Positions 9,862 through 18,229 of a stretch of 64,000 bases of DNA are shown here, in pieces. Source of the DNA: Nitrospira sp. (GTDB lineage: Bacteria; Nitrospirota; Nitrospiria; Nitrospirales; Nitrospiraceae); NCBI GenBank assembly GCA_018242765.1, contig JAFEBH010000011.1:62001-126000 (forward strand), in the 5' to 3' direction. Both the position numbers and the translations under genes were made by a program. The notes below the pieces were generated by a model. It saw only the letters and a program-made list of their open reading frames with translations, ran no database searches and was not told where the DNA came from. Position 1 is the first letter of the stretch. Every line of letters begins with the position of its first letter.

Positions 9862-9883
9862 AAGGGTACCTGCCGGTGGGTGA

Positions 9884-10552
9884 ATGATGGGGATGCCAAC
9901 GTCAACCAATGAACATCTTTCAGATGTCACAGGTACCGTGCAAGACCATGATGGAGACCGGAGCGGCGGCAGATCGGATCGATTTTTCAAAGAGGCATCA
10001 GAGCCTCGAAATTATCCGAGTCCGCATTCTCGTCTGAATCAAGGCTTGCGACTTGTTTGGCGAATTGTGTGGCTCTTGGCGTATCGTCCGAGTCCAAAAG
10101 TGTTCCACGGGTGGAGACGGCTTTTGCTGCGCGGGTTCGGCGCCAAAATTGCCAAAGATGCCTACACCCACCCTTCGGTCAAGATCTGGGCGCCGTGGAA
10201 CCTCGAAATGGGCTCTCTCAGCTGCCTGGGGCCTGACGTGGATTGTTACTCCGTCGACAGAATCGTGATCGCTCCCAGAGCGGTTGTCAGCCAATACAGC
10301 TTCTTGTGCACCGCCACGCACGACTATCGCGTCGCCTCTAGACCGGTGGTGACCTCACCCATCGTGATCAGGGAACGGGCTTGGGTTGCAGCCGATGCGT
10401 TCATTGGGCCGGGTGTGACCATCGGAGAAGGCGCGGTGGTGGGAGCCAGATCGAGCGTGTACAGGGATGTTGAGCCCTGGACGATCGTTGCAGGAAATCC
10501 TGCTCGCATCTTGAAGAACTATACCCATACGGCTGATCGGGAGAGCCGATGA
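9884..10552 (+). CDS. WcaF-like hexapeptide-repeat O-acetyltransferase
   Basis: 222 residues with a polar N-terminus (residues 1-45), then a left-handed beta-helix with hexapeptide-type turns: KIWAPWNLEMG, AVVSQYSFLCTATHDY, APIxI-like repeats and GPGVTIGEGAVVGARSSV, closing with AGNPARILK. The CTATHDY motif holds the catalytic His of LbH acetyltransferases of the WcaF/NodL type. It would acetylate a hydroxyl on the EPS repeat unit using acetyl-CoA. The start follows GGTGGGTGA; a second ATG three bases on is possible. The stop overlaps the next start in an ATGA. Confidence 0.86.
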   Translation: MMGMPTSTNEHLSDVTGTVQDHDGDRSGGRSDRFFKEASEPRNYPSPHSRLNQGLRLVWRIVWLLAYRPSPKVFHGWRRLLLRGFGAKIAKDAYTHPSVKIWAPWNLEMGSLSCLGPDVDCYSVDRIVIAPRAVVSQYSFLCTATHDYRVASRPVVTSPIVIRERAWVAADAFIGPGVTIGEGAVVGARSSVYRDVEPWTIVAGNPARILKNYTHTADRESR

Positions 10553-11385
10553 GTATCTCGGTCCTCATTCTGACGCTCAACGAAGAAGACAATCTTCAGA
10601 AGTGCCTTCAGTCGGTGAAGTGGTCGAACGACATTGTCGTACTCGATTCGTTCAGCACGGATCGGACCGTCAAAATAGCAGAGGAGATGGGAGCGCAAGT
10701 CATCCAACGTCGATTTGATAATTGGTCGGCACATCAGAATTGGGCGGTGCGAAATATTCGCTTCAAACATCCATGGGTCTACTACTCCGATGCGGATGAA
10801 ATTGTACCGATGGAATTGTGCCACGAGATGCTTGCGGTGACGGGCGATCCCGAAGCTGAACATGTCGCGTACCGTGTGCGGTACAAGAACTTCTTTTGTG
10901 ATCGGTGGATCAAGCATTGTGGAATCTACCCTGTCTGGGTTCTTCGTCTCTTCCGTCCAGACAAAATTCAGTGGGAACGGTTGGTCAACCCGGTACCGGT
11001 CGTGCAGGGGACCGAGGGGCGGTTAGAACAGCATTTCCACCACTACAGCTTCAATAAAGGTCTCGAAGCCTGGTTTGAAAAGCACAATAAGTACTCATCT
11101 CAGGAGGCTGATGAGGGAATCAAGACAATCAGGAATGGGTTTGAAGATTGGGAAGGTCTGTTCAGCCTCCACGATGGAGCGCGACGACGTCGAGCGCTGA
11201 AAGAGCTGGCGTTTCGTCTTCCCTTCCGGCCGACATTGCGCTTTCTCTACATGTATCTGTTGCGAATGGGGTTTTTGGACGGTTGGGAGGGATTGACCTA
11301 CTGCAGACTCCTGTCCATGTATGAATACCTGATCGTACTCAAAATGCAAGAGCGTGTGCGGCAGGAACAAGAAGGCTCACGGTAA
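10549..11385 (+). CDS. GT2 family glycosyltransferase (WaaE/KdtX-like)
   Basis: 278 residues beginning MSISVLILTLNEEDNLQKCL, the classic GT-A/GT2 opening with the ExxNL motif. VVLDSFSTDRTVKIAEE gives the nucleotide-binding Asp, and VYYSDADEIVP gives the metal-binding DxD. The spacing and the W-rich segment FDNWSAHQNWAVRN match the WaaE/KdtX branch (lipopolysaccharide core beta-glucosyltransferase-like). It is coupled by ATGA to the acetyltransferase upstream. It would add one sugar to the EPS unit; activity on lipopolysaccharide core is an alternative. Confidence 0.88.
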   Translation: MSISVLILTLNEEDNLQKCLQSVKWSNDIVVLDSFSTDRTVKIAEEMGAQVIQRRFDNWSAHQNWAVRNIRFKHPWVYYSDADEIVPMELCHEMLAVTGDPEAEHVAYRVRYKNFFCDRWIKHCGIYPVWVLRLFRPDKIQWERLVNPVPVVQGTEGRLEQHFHHYSFNKGLEAWFEKHNKYSSQEADEGIKTIRNGFEDWEGLFSLHDGARRRRALKELAFRLPFRPTLRFLYMYLLRMGFLDGWEGLTYCRLLSMYEYLIVLKMQERVRQEQEGSR

Positions 11386-11408
11386 GAGAAAGGAGCGGAC
11401 GACTCAGC

Positions 11409-12698
11409 TTGTCGTCGATCGATATGGCTAAGACGATTTTTATCAACCGGTACTTCTATCCCGATCACTCGGCGACGAGCCAACTCCTTAGCGACCTGGC
11501 TTTTGACCTCGCGTCTCGTGGCCAGGAGATTCATGTCATTACCGGCTGTCAATTATATGAGAATCCCCAGGCAACCCTTCCTGCTCATGAATGGATTCGC
11601 GGCGTTCGCATACATCGAGTGCGTACCTCGCGATTCGGGCGAGGTCGACTAGGGGGACGCCTGGCTGACTACCTGACATTTTACGTTGGCGCCACGTGGC
11701 GGCTGCTTCGATCGGTGCGTGGCGGAGATGTCGTGGTGTCCAAGACCGATCCGCCGATGATGTCCGTCCTTGCAGCTTGGGCGGTGAAGCTGAGGGGTGG
11801 CGTACTCGTCAATTGGGTACAGGATCTTTTTCCTGAGATCGCTACCTCAATGGAAGTGTACGGCATGCGCTTTGCGGCTCCTATGCTCAAGCAGTTTCGC
11901 AACCGATCGTTGCGGCAGAGCCGTTGCAATGTGGTATTGGGCGAGATCATGGCGAAGCGACTGCGCGACGAAGGAGTTCCACCTGATCGGATCACGATCA
12001 TCGAAAATTGGGCGGATGGCGAAGCTATTCGGCCGATTCATAAGCATGACAACCCACTTGTCGTTGAATGGGGTCTCAAGAATAAGTTTGTCCTAGGCTA
12101 CTCGGGAAATATGGGCCGCGTCCACGAGTTCAAGACCATGATCGATGCGGCTGAGAAGGTCAAGAGACTCGACGACGTCGTTTTCTTGTTCATCGGCGAC
12201 GGGATCGCGCGGGAGTGGGTTGTTTCGGAGGTTGCCCGTCGAGGGTTGTCGAATGTGCAGTTCTACCCCTATCAGTCCGCCGATCGACTGCGGTGGAGCT
12301 TGAGTGTGCCTGATGTGCACTTCGTGTCGCTGCGGCCGACGATGGAGGGTTTGATCGTGCCGAGCAAGTTCTACGGCATCGCGGCGGCAGGTCGCCCCAT
12401 CATTCACATCGGGGACCCTGACGGAGAAATCGCAAGAATTCTTGAGCGCGAACAATGTGGGTGGAGTTTTTGCATCGGCGAAGTCGATGCGCTGGCGAAC
12501 TGCATTCTTCGACTCACCTCAAGAGGGCCTGAACTGAGAGAGGCAGGACTCTCCGCCCGCCGCGCGTTCGATCGCAAGTATGCTCGTTCTCACGCTCTCA
12601 ATAGCTGGAGCCGACTGTTGACCTCTGCTACGAACGGGATTCCGGCATCGGCTCTCCCTGATAGAACGGAGCAACCGGTAGGCGCAGGGCGAGAATGA
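11409..12698 (+). CDS. GT4-type glycosyltransferase (WbuB-like)
   Basis: About 429 residues. The N-terminus reads FINRYFYPDHSATSQLLSDL, characteristic of WbuB/WcaI-like GT4 enzymes. Later come LVNWVQDLFPEIATSMEVYG, VLGYSGNMGRVHEF, VFLFIGDGIAREWV and GLIVPSKFYGIAAAGRPIIH, all standard for the family. AGGAG at 11391-11395 favours the TTG start at 11409 (13 bases away); ATG 11424 is the alternative and gives MAKTIFINRYF. The stop overlaps the next start (ATGATG). It would transfer a sugar in EPS assembly; related enzymes often use N-acetylhexosamine-type donors, but that is not visible here. Confidence 0.85.
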   Translation: MSSIDMAKTIFINRYFYPDHSATSQLLSDLAFDLASRGQEIHVITGCQLYENPQATLPAHEWIRGVRIHRVRTSRFGRGRLGGRLADYLTFYVGATWRLLRSVRGGDVVVSKTDPPMMSVLAAWAVKLRGGVLVNWVQDLFPEIATSMEVYGMRFAAPMLKQFRNRSLRQSRCNVVLGEIMAKRLRDEGVPPDRITIIENWADGEAIRPIHKHDNPLVVEWGLKNKFVLGYSGNMGRVHEFKTMIDAAEKVKRLDDVVFLFIGDGIAREWVVSEVARRGLSNVQFYPYQSADRLRWSLSVPDVHFVSLRPTMEGLIVPSKFYGIAAAGRPIIHIGDPDGEIARILEREQCGWSFCIGEVDALANCILRLTSRGPELREAGLSARRAFDRKYARSHALNSWSRLLTSATNGIPASALPDRTEQPVGAGRE

Positions 12699-13606
12699 TG
12701 CACCCGCTGGTACTCAAGGCGCACAAATTTATGGTCGCGGGACTCGCGTGTCTTGGAGTGTTCAGTAATCCACTGCCATCTCATTCGGCAGCGACCGATA
12801 CGACAACCGCTCAACGGCCCTTCATCGTATTCGACGCGACGCTCTACAAGAACAAGCCCTCCTTTGCCGGTCTCCCGGTTCGGCAGGTGACGCTGCTGTA
12901 TGAAGCACGCTTGTTCTCCGGTCACCAATCGCCAACGGTGATGCCGTCGGAGCACGCTATACGATCGATCGGAAAAGAGTTGAGCGCGGCGGCGACACCG
13001 GTGATTGTCGATGTCGAGCGCTGGCCGCTTAAGGGAGATGCTCAGACTGTCAAGACGAATGCCGGTAAGTTGTCAACAATCTTGTCGTGGATAAAGGCGG
13101 AAGCGCCGAATGTTCAAATTGGGGCCTATGGAACGGTGCCGTTGAACGATTATTGGCGGGCGATCCGTGGTCCGGGAAGCAAGGAGCATCAAGCATGGCA
13201 ACAGGATAACGATCGATTGGATGAGTTGGCGACTCACCTGGACGCGTTGTACCCGTCACTCTATGCCTTTTATGCGGATTGGCAGGGCTGGGTGAACTAT
13301 GCCGTGGCACAACTAACGGAGGCCAGGCGGAAAGCAGGAGAGAGGCCGGTCTATGCGTTCCTCATGCCTGTCTATCATGAGTCAAACCGACAACTTGGAC
13401 TCCATCCGGTAGAGTCCGACTATTGGGAACTTCAGCTTAATACGGCGGCTCAATATGCGGATGGTGTCGTGATCTGGGGTGGGTGGGGAAGAAACGGGCC
13501 AGAACCTTGGGATGAAGAAGCTTCTTGGTGGCAGGTCACCAAGCGATTTATGAGCCGACTGAACAGGGTTGCTCCGGATCGCCCCTCGAGCTTGGGGGTT
13601 CGATAG
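12695..13606 (+). CDS. secreted TIM-barrel protein resembling GH56 hyaluronidase
   Basis: 303 residues with an N-terminal hydrophobic segment (about residues 12-31, ending near SHSAA), so probably exported. The rest resembles glycoside hydrolase family 56: TPVIVDVERWPL at residues 102-112 matches the family's catalytic strand (general form IDWExWRP), placing the D-x-E pair at Asp106 and Glu108. Further matches are IGAYGTVPLNDYW, LYPSLYAFYADWQGW, the helix ending RPVYAFLMPVYHES, and ADGVVIWGGWG near the C-terminus. GH56 enzymes cleave beta-1,4-N-acetylhexosaminide bonds with substrate assistance. In an EPS operon it may trim the polymer in the periplasm or release it. Similarity was judged by eye; a different TIM-barrel hydrolase is possible. 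Confidence 0.6.
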   Translation: MMHPLVLKAHKFMVAGLACLGVFSNPLPSHSAATDTTTAQRPFIVFDATLYKNKPSFAGLPVRQVTLLYEARLFSGHQSPTVMPSEHAIRSIGKELSAAATPVIVDVERWPLKGDAQTVKTNAGKLSTILSWIKAEAPNVQIGAYGTVPLNDYWRAIRGPGSKEHQAWQQDNDRLDELATHLDALYPSLYAFYADWQGWVNYAVAQLTEARRKAGERPVYAFLMPVYHESNRQLGLHPVESDYWELQLNTAAQYADGVVIWGGWGRNGPEPWDEEASWWQVTKRFMSRLNRVAPDRPSSLGVR

Positions 13607-13645
13607 GGTGGTGCTGGCCAGAGACTCGCTTCGATGGAGACAAAC

Positions 13646-14644
13646 ATGACCGTTCGTGGATGCGGAGCGGTAGAGGTGGTGAGGTGGTCAGTCCTGCCCT
13701 CCTTCGGCCAGGAAACCTGTTACGTGTGTGGAGGAAGCTGCCGGAAGGATGTGCGCTTCGCGACTTACACCTATTGGAAATGTGCCGATTGCTTTACCTC
13801 TCAGGTCCTTCCCCAACCGTCATCTGAGGATCTACGGTCGTATTACGACCGCTATCACCAGAGCGAACAGGTCGGAGGTGTGTACGATGAGGTCGAAGAC
13901 CGAATGAAAGCCGATTTTCCGACAAAGGTCGGACTGGCGCTGACCTATGCTGGAACGAAACACTCCCGCCTCTTGGATGTGGGTTGTGGTAAAGGATTTT
14001 TCGTCAAGGCAGCGTTGGACGAGAAGATTCGAGCGGAGGGGATTGATCTGTCGAGATCGGGCATCGAATATGCCGTCAACACACTCGGAGTGAAAGCGAC
14101 GACCGGTCGTATACAGGACCAACAGAATGAGTCCTGGAAGGAATCGTTTGATGTGGTGACGTTGTGGGCGACCGTCGAGCATCTGCCGGACCCACTTTCC
14201 GTGCTGCAGGCAATTCACGGTTGCCTCAAACCGGGGGGCATCTTGCTGTGTGATACCGGGCTCGGCCATTCTCCCTGGGAACAACTCCTTCCAGGCCATA
14301 GCCAATGGTATGACGCGCCACAACACCTGTTCGTCTTCAGTGAGAACGGATTAGTCAGACTTTTGGAGGCATGTGGATTTTCCATTGTGCATGTCGATAC
14401 GAATTTCGAGCGTTCCTTCGTTCGTCGATGGGTACGGTGGATCCGCCACTTCCTATTGTGTTTCATGGGATGGATCTGTCTTGGCCCATTCCTTGGGAAA
14501 CACGGTCTGCGGAGCATGCGACAACAGGCCAAATGGCCGCTTGGAAGATTGCTCTCTATTGTTGCCAAGAAAAAATCAGCTCAGGTCGATGAACGGATTG
14601 TTTCTGCCTCGGAAGTGAAATCGGATTCTAAGTGCCCTACCTGA
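13646..14644 (+). CDS. SAM-dependent methyltransferase with N-terminal zinc-knuckle segment
   Basis: 332 residues. Near the N-terminus, CYVCGG and CADCF form a four-Cys metal-binding knuckle, as in the class of sugar or small-molecule methyltransferases with a leading zinc ribbon. The Rossmann core follows: SRLLDVGCGKGFFVKAAL (motif I), FDVVTLWATVEHLPDP, and LKPGGILLCDTGLG. The C-terminal ~80 residues hold a hydrophobic stretch (WIRHFLLCFMGWICLGPFLG) that could anchor it to the membrane. The start at 13646 is preferred because GGAG lies six bases upstream; ATG 13634 is in frame. It ends the first EPS operon and probably methylates an EPS sugar or the chain terminus. Confidence 0.8.
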   Translation: MTVRGCGAVEVVRWSVLPSFGQETCYVCGGSCRKDVRFATYTYWKCADCFTSQVLPQPSSEDLRSYYDRYHQSEQVGGVYDEVEDRMKADFPTKVGLALTYAGTKHSRLLDVGCGKGFFVKAALDEKIRAEGIDLSRSGIEYAVNTLGVKATTGRIQDQQNESWKESFDVVTLWATVEHLPDPLSVLQAIHGCLKPGGILLCDTGLGHSPWEQLLPGHSQWYDAPQHLFVFSENGLVRLLEACGFSIVHVDTNFERSFVRRWVRWIRHFLLCFMGWICLGPFLGKHGLRSMRQQAKWPLGRLLSIVAKKKSAQVDERIVSASEVKSDSKCPT

Positions 14645-14927
14645 ATTTAGGTCCTACGGTCTGACACTGCTGTGGAGGTCTGTATGCGTCGGCTTGGGCA
14701 GATCCTACAAGTCATTGGATCTAGGCCTCTCCGCTGCTCAAACGATTTACATGGATCTGGGAATCTCCACGAATTTGGCTGGTAAGTTCTTATCTCAGAT
14801 CGGTACGGACTTCTCATAAGTTTCATTTTTTAACAGTCAGTTAACACAAACTTGAGATTGGCGTGGCCCTAGGGAAATCGGCAGACGCTAGACTGCTGAC
14901 TCGTCAAAGTCTGTGGAGTTATTCCCG
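14645..14927. other. intergenic region between the two EPS units
   Basis: 283 bases without a convincing coding frame. The only clear signal is the TTAAC direct-repeat element at 14830-14856, about 70-100 bases ahead of the exosortase start. No T-tract terminator hairpin was found after the upstream gene, so some read-through is possible. Confidence 0.5.
14830..14856 (+). promoter_or_regulatory. TTAAC-N6-TTAACACA direct-repeat element upstream of the exosortase unit
   Basis: TTAAC copies start at 14830 and 14841 (11-bp period), followed by CACA, two bases and CTTGAG. This matches the element at 1932-1958 in spacing and in nearly all bases outside the 5-base gap. Two independent occurrences ahead of two EPS units argue for a shared operator and promoter. 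The regulator is not identified in the window. Confidence 0.52.
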
Positions 14928-16568
14928 ATGAGCCTTCAACCAACGACTCTAGATACCTCGTTGAGCTCAGGCCCCGAGCCGTCGGTGGTCCGGTCATCGA
15001 TGAACCATAATGCCGCCTCTCTCTGGGCTATTCTTGCCGTCGTCATGGCCATCCTCGGCTATCTTTACGCAGACAGTCTCCGGTTTTTAGGGGAGGCTTG
15101 GCTGGAGGATAACAACAGCCATGGGCTCTTTATCCCTTTGATCTCGCTCTACATGATCTGGCTGCGATGGCCTGAGTTGAAAATCGTCGAACATCGAGGT
15201 GCATGGTGGGGGCTGTTGTTACTCGCTGCCGGTGTGTTCGTATACCTCGTCGGGGAATTTGCAGCCATGTATGCGGTGGTGCAGGTCTCCCTATGGTTGG
15301 TCCTCGTCGGATTGTTTGTTTGTGCCATCGGCCTATCCGGTGTTCGTATCATGGCGTTCCCGCTGGCCTATTTGCTGGTTGCCATTCCATGGCCGACCTT
15401 CCTCCAAGGCGAACTTTCCAATCGTCTGCAACTATGGTCATCGGCGCTCGGGGTCGGTTTCCTGCACGCCGTCGGAATCACGGCCTATCGAGAGGGCAAT
15501 GTGATCGACTTGGGGCCTACTCAACTGCAAGTAGTCGAAGCCTGCAGCGGATTGCGCTACCTCTTCCCGCTCACGGCACTCACGTTGCTGGCCGCTTATC
15601 TCTATCGTGAGTCGCTGTGGAAACGAGTCGTACTTGTCGTGTCGAGCATTCCTATCTCGATCCTCCTGAATGGGTTCCGGATCGGTGTCATCGGCGTCTT
15701 GGTTGGGGCCTATGGACAATCCGCAGCAGAAGGATTCACCCATTTCTTCGAAGGCTGGATTTTCTTTGTGGCGAGCCTCGCATTGCTCTGCGCGGAGATG
15801 TGGATTCTTGCCAGAATCGGATCGAGTGACTCCCGCAGCTCTTTCGGGGACTTGATCGGCCTTCCGAAGCCGGGTGTCACGGTTCCGCCGTTTCAGTCGG
15901 CTCTGCCCGCTGATCGGATTGCACTGATACCACTTGTGATCGGAGGAACATTGCTTCTGCTGGCGATGGTGGTTGCTCCAGCGGTGGCTCCGGATGAATT
16001 GCCTCCGCCGCCGGTTCGCCAACCGTTGGTCGATTTTCCTTCGCAACTTGAGGCGTGGAGGGGAGTCTCATCACCGATGGAACGGCACTATCTTGATGCC
16101 CTGGCATTGGACGATTATGTCATGACGGATTACACGGCTGCCGATCAGCGTCCGGTGAATGTCTATGTGGCCTACTACCAGTCACCGAAAAAAGGCCGTT
16201 CCTCCCACTCTCCTCGACAGTGTATTCCCGGCGGCGGATGGGAGATCACCTCGTTTGAGTCGCTGCCTATGGCGCCCGTCCCCGGAGCGGTTTCCTCGTG
16301 GAGTGTCAACCGGGTTGTGACGCAAAAAGACGGCCACAAGCAAATCGTCTACTACTGGTTCAAACAGCGGGATCGTTGGATCACGAGTGAATATCTCGTG
16401 AAGTTTTTCTTGTTCTGGGATTCCTTGACGAGGCACCGCGCGGATGGGGCGCTTGTACGTTTGACCTCGACCGTTACCGCCGAAGAGAGCGAGGCGATCG
16501 TCGATGGACGGTTGCGGGCAATGGCTGAGTTGGTGATCCCATTGCTGAGACGTTACGTTCCTGATTGA
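14928..16568 (+). CDS. exosortase with fused C-terminal EpsI domain
   Basis: A 546-residue inner-membrane transpeptidase-like protein. The N-terminal part (about residues 30-300) has eight or more helices and the exosortase catalytic set: Cys206 in VVEACSGLRYLFPL, Arg251 in LLNGFRIGVIGV and His272 in GFTHFFEGW. After another helix (about residues 330-352) comes an EpsI domain: FPSQLEAWRG, YYQSPKKGRSSHSPRQCIPG and YYWFKQRDRW. Exosortases cut C-terminal sorting signals (PEP-CTERM type) of exported proteins. EpsI is usually a separate neighbouring gene but is fused in some subclasses such as XrtD; the subclass here is not certain. The start at 14928 has GTGGAG nine bases upstream; the in-frame GTG at 14913 is less likely. 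No PEP-CTERM-like target protein is visible in the window. Confidence 0.88.
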   Translation: MSLQPTTLDTSLSSGPEPSVVRSSMNHNAASLWAILAVVMAILGYLYADSLRFLGEAWLEDNNSHGLFIPLISLYMIWLRWPELKIVEHRGAWWGLLLLAAGVFVYLVGEFAAMYAVVQVSLWLVLVGLFVCAIGLSGVRIMAFPLAYLLVAIPWPTFLQGELSNRLQLWSSALGVGFLHAVGITAYREGNVIDLGPTQLQVVEACSGLRYLFPLTALTLLAAYLYRESLWKRVVLVVSSIPISILLNGFRIGVIGVLVGAYGQSAAEGFTHFFEGWIFFVASLALLCAEMWILARIGSSDSRSSFGDLIGLPKPGVTVPPFQSALPADRIALIPLVIGGTLLLLAMVVAPAVAPDELPPPPVRQPLVDFPSQLEAWRGVSSPMERHYLDALALDDYVMTDYTAADQRPVNVYVAYYQSPKKGRSSHSPRQCIPGGGWEITSFESLPMAPVPGAVSSWSVNRVVTQKDGHKQIVYYWFKQRDRWITSEYLVKFFLFWDSLTRHRADGALVRLTSTVTAEESEAIVDGRLRAMAELVIPLLRRYVPD

Positions 16569-16580
16569 GGTGTATCCGAG

Positions 16581-18209
16581 ATGGGCTCGGCGTTGTTCCT
16601 AAGTTTTATTGGATCTCTGATCATCTGTATGGCACTCATCCCTGTCCTCTCGACGTCTGCGATCCGTTTGCATTTCATCGATTCACCACGTGAGCGGCAT
16701 GTGCATCGTGAGCCGATCGCCAAGGTGGGGGGGATTGCCTTTGCGTTCGCCACATTCATTGCCGTATTGGTGTGGGCTCCGAAAGACTCTTTTATCCTGT
16801 CGAGTCTCCTGGGCGGAGCCGTCATTATGTTCTTCGGCATCTGGGACGACCGAGTGGATTTGCACTATCGGATAAAGTTCGGCGGACAAGTGCTGGCTGC
16901 GTCGGTTGCCATAGGAGTTGTCGGGGTTCGGTTGTCTTCGGTCCCCTTCTTTGACGATGCAATGCTTCCGTCCTGGGTTGCCCTTCCGTTGACCTTGCTC
17001 ATCATCGTTGCGGTGACGAATGCCGTCAATCTCTCCGACGGGCTGGACGGCCTCGCCGGAGGGTTATCGCTGATCAGCTTCACCGGGCTCGCCTATCTGG
17101 CCTATCAGGTTAATGAGCCCTTGCTGCTCTTGTTGATCGTGTCCGTCCTGGGTGGCTTGCTGGGTTTCCTTCGGTTCAACACCTATCCGGCGCGCGTGTT
17201 TATGGGCGATGCCGGCAGCCAGTTTCTGGGGTATTACCTGGCTGTCGCCGCGCTCCTGCTGATCGGTATTCATCCTGCGTCATACAGTCCGCTGCTGGCT
17301 TTGTTCATTTGGGGTGTTCCGTTGCTCGATATGATTGGTGTGATGAGCCAACGTCTATTGGAAGGGCGGTCCCCGTTTGTCGGTGATCGGAATCATATTC
17401 ATCACCGACTGTTGTCCTTGGGGTTGACTCACGGACAAGCGGTCACGGTGATTTATGTCGTGCATGGCCTCATGGTGAGTTGTGCGTACCTGTTGCGGTG
17501 GCAATCCGATGCAGCGCTCTTCGGAACATACATGCTCTTCGCACTCGCCGTGCTGATGTTATTTGTTCGTCCGCATGGAACGGATAGGTCGAGCAGCGGA
17601 GACGTTCTTTCTCTCTCGAGTTCAATGGGAACGACTCTCCCGCGAGGCCGGGTGAGAAGTGATTGGCCTCTGCACCTATTATATCTCGCCGTTCCGTCAT
17701 TTTTGGCGTGGGCTATCACCGTCCCGCGCGAGATTCCTTTCGAAGGAGGGATTCTTGCCGGCTGCCTTGTGCTCGCCGTCCTTGGCTCGTTGCTGACTCG
17801 CTACGCGCTGTCGTGGGTGGTGCGTGCCGCACTGTACATCGGTAGCATGTGCCTGCTCTATTACGGAGAGGCGTTCCCTCGTACGGCCATAACCAATCCC
17901 CTGACACAGGTCAATATCGCGATCATCTTCCTTGCAGTGTTAGTCATTCTTGCGATTCGGTTGGCGGGCGAACAGAGATTTCAGATGACGCCGCTTGATT
18001 CGCTCATTGCACTGTTGGCTGTCGCCATGCCGTTTCTTCCGGAGATGTCGATCGGCGATGTGTCGGTCGGCCCGTTGACGGCCAAGTCCGTCGTGTTGTT
18101 CTTCGCCTTTGAGTTGCTGTTGTACATGCGATCGTCGGCGGTGGTTCGCCTTGGAGCGATTTCATTGGCGATGCTTGGCGGAATCATGTGGCGAGCGTGG
18201 TGGCCATGA
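16581..18209 (+). CDS. WecA-like undecaprenyl-phosphate sugar-1-phosphate transferase with extra C-terminal membrane domain
   Basis: 542 residues, polytopic. The first ~330 residues match the MraY/WecA superfamily: FIDSPRERHVHREPIAKVGG, FGIWDDRVDL, AVNLSDGLDGLAGG with the catalytic and metal Asp residues, FMGDAGSQFLGYY, and the HIHHRLLSLGLTHG loop typical of the WecA branch. It would transfer a HexNAc-1-phosphate or similar group from a UDP-sugar to undecaprenyl phosphate, starting EPS repeat-unit synthesis. The C-terminal ~190 residues add about six more hydrophobic helices beyond the usual ~360-residue length; their role is unknown. The gene lies 12 bases after the exosortase gene. Confidence 0.88.
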   Translation: MGSALFLSFIGSLIICMALIPVLSTSAIRLHFIDSPRERHVHREPIAKVGGIAFAFATFIAVLVWAPKDSFILSSLLGGAVIMFFGIWDDRVDLHYRIKFGGQVLAASVAIGVVGVRLSSVPFFDDAMLPSWVALPLTLLIIVAVTNAVNLSDGLDGLAGGLSLISFTGLAYLAYQVNEPLLLLLIVSVLGGLLGFLRFNTYPARVFMGDAGSQFLGYYLAVAALLLIGIHPASYSPLLALFIWGVPLLDMIGVMSQRLLEGRSPFVGDRNHIHHRLLSLGLTHGQAVTVIYVVHGLMVSCAYLLRWQSDAALFGTYMLFALAVLMLFVRPHGTDRSSSGDVLSLSSSMGTTLPRGRVRSDWPLHLLYLAVPSFLAWAITVPREIPFEGGILAGCLVLAVLGSLLTRYALSWVVRAALYIGSMCLLYYGEAFPRTAITNPLTQVNIAIIFLAVLVILAIRLAGEQRFQMTPLDSLIALLAVAMPFLPEMSIGDVSVGPLTAKSVVLFFAFELLLYMRSSAVVRLGAISLAMLGGIMWRAWWP

Positions 18210-18229
18210 AAGCGGGAGGAGACGTGTCG

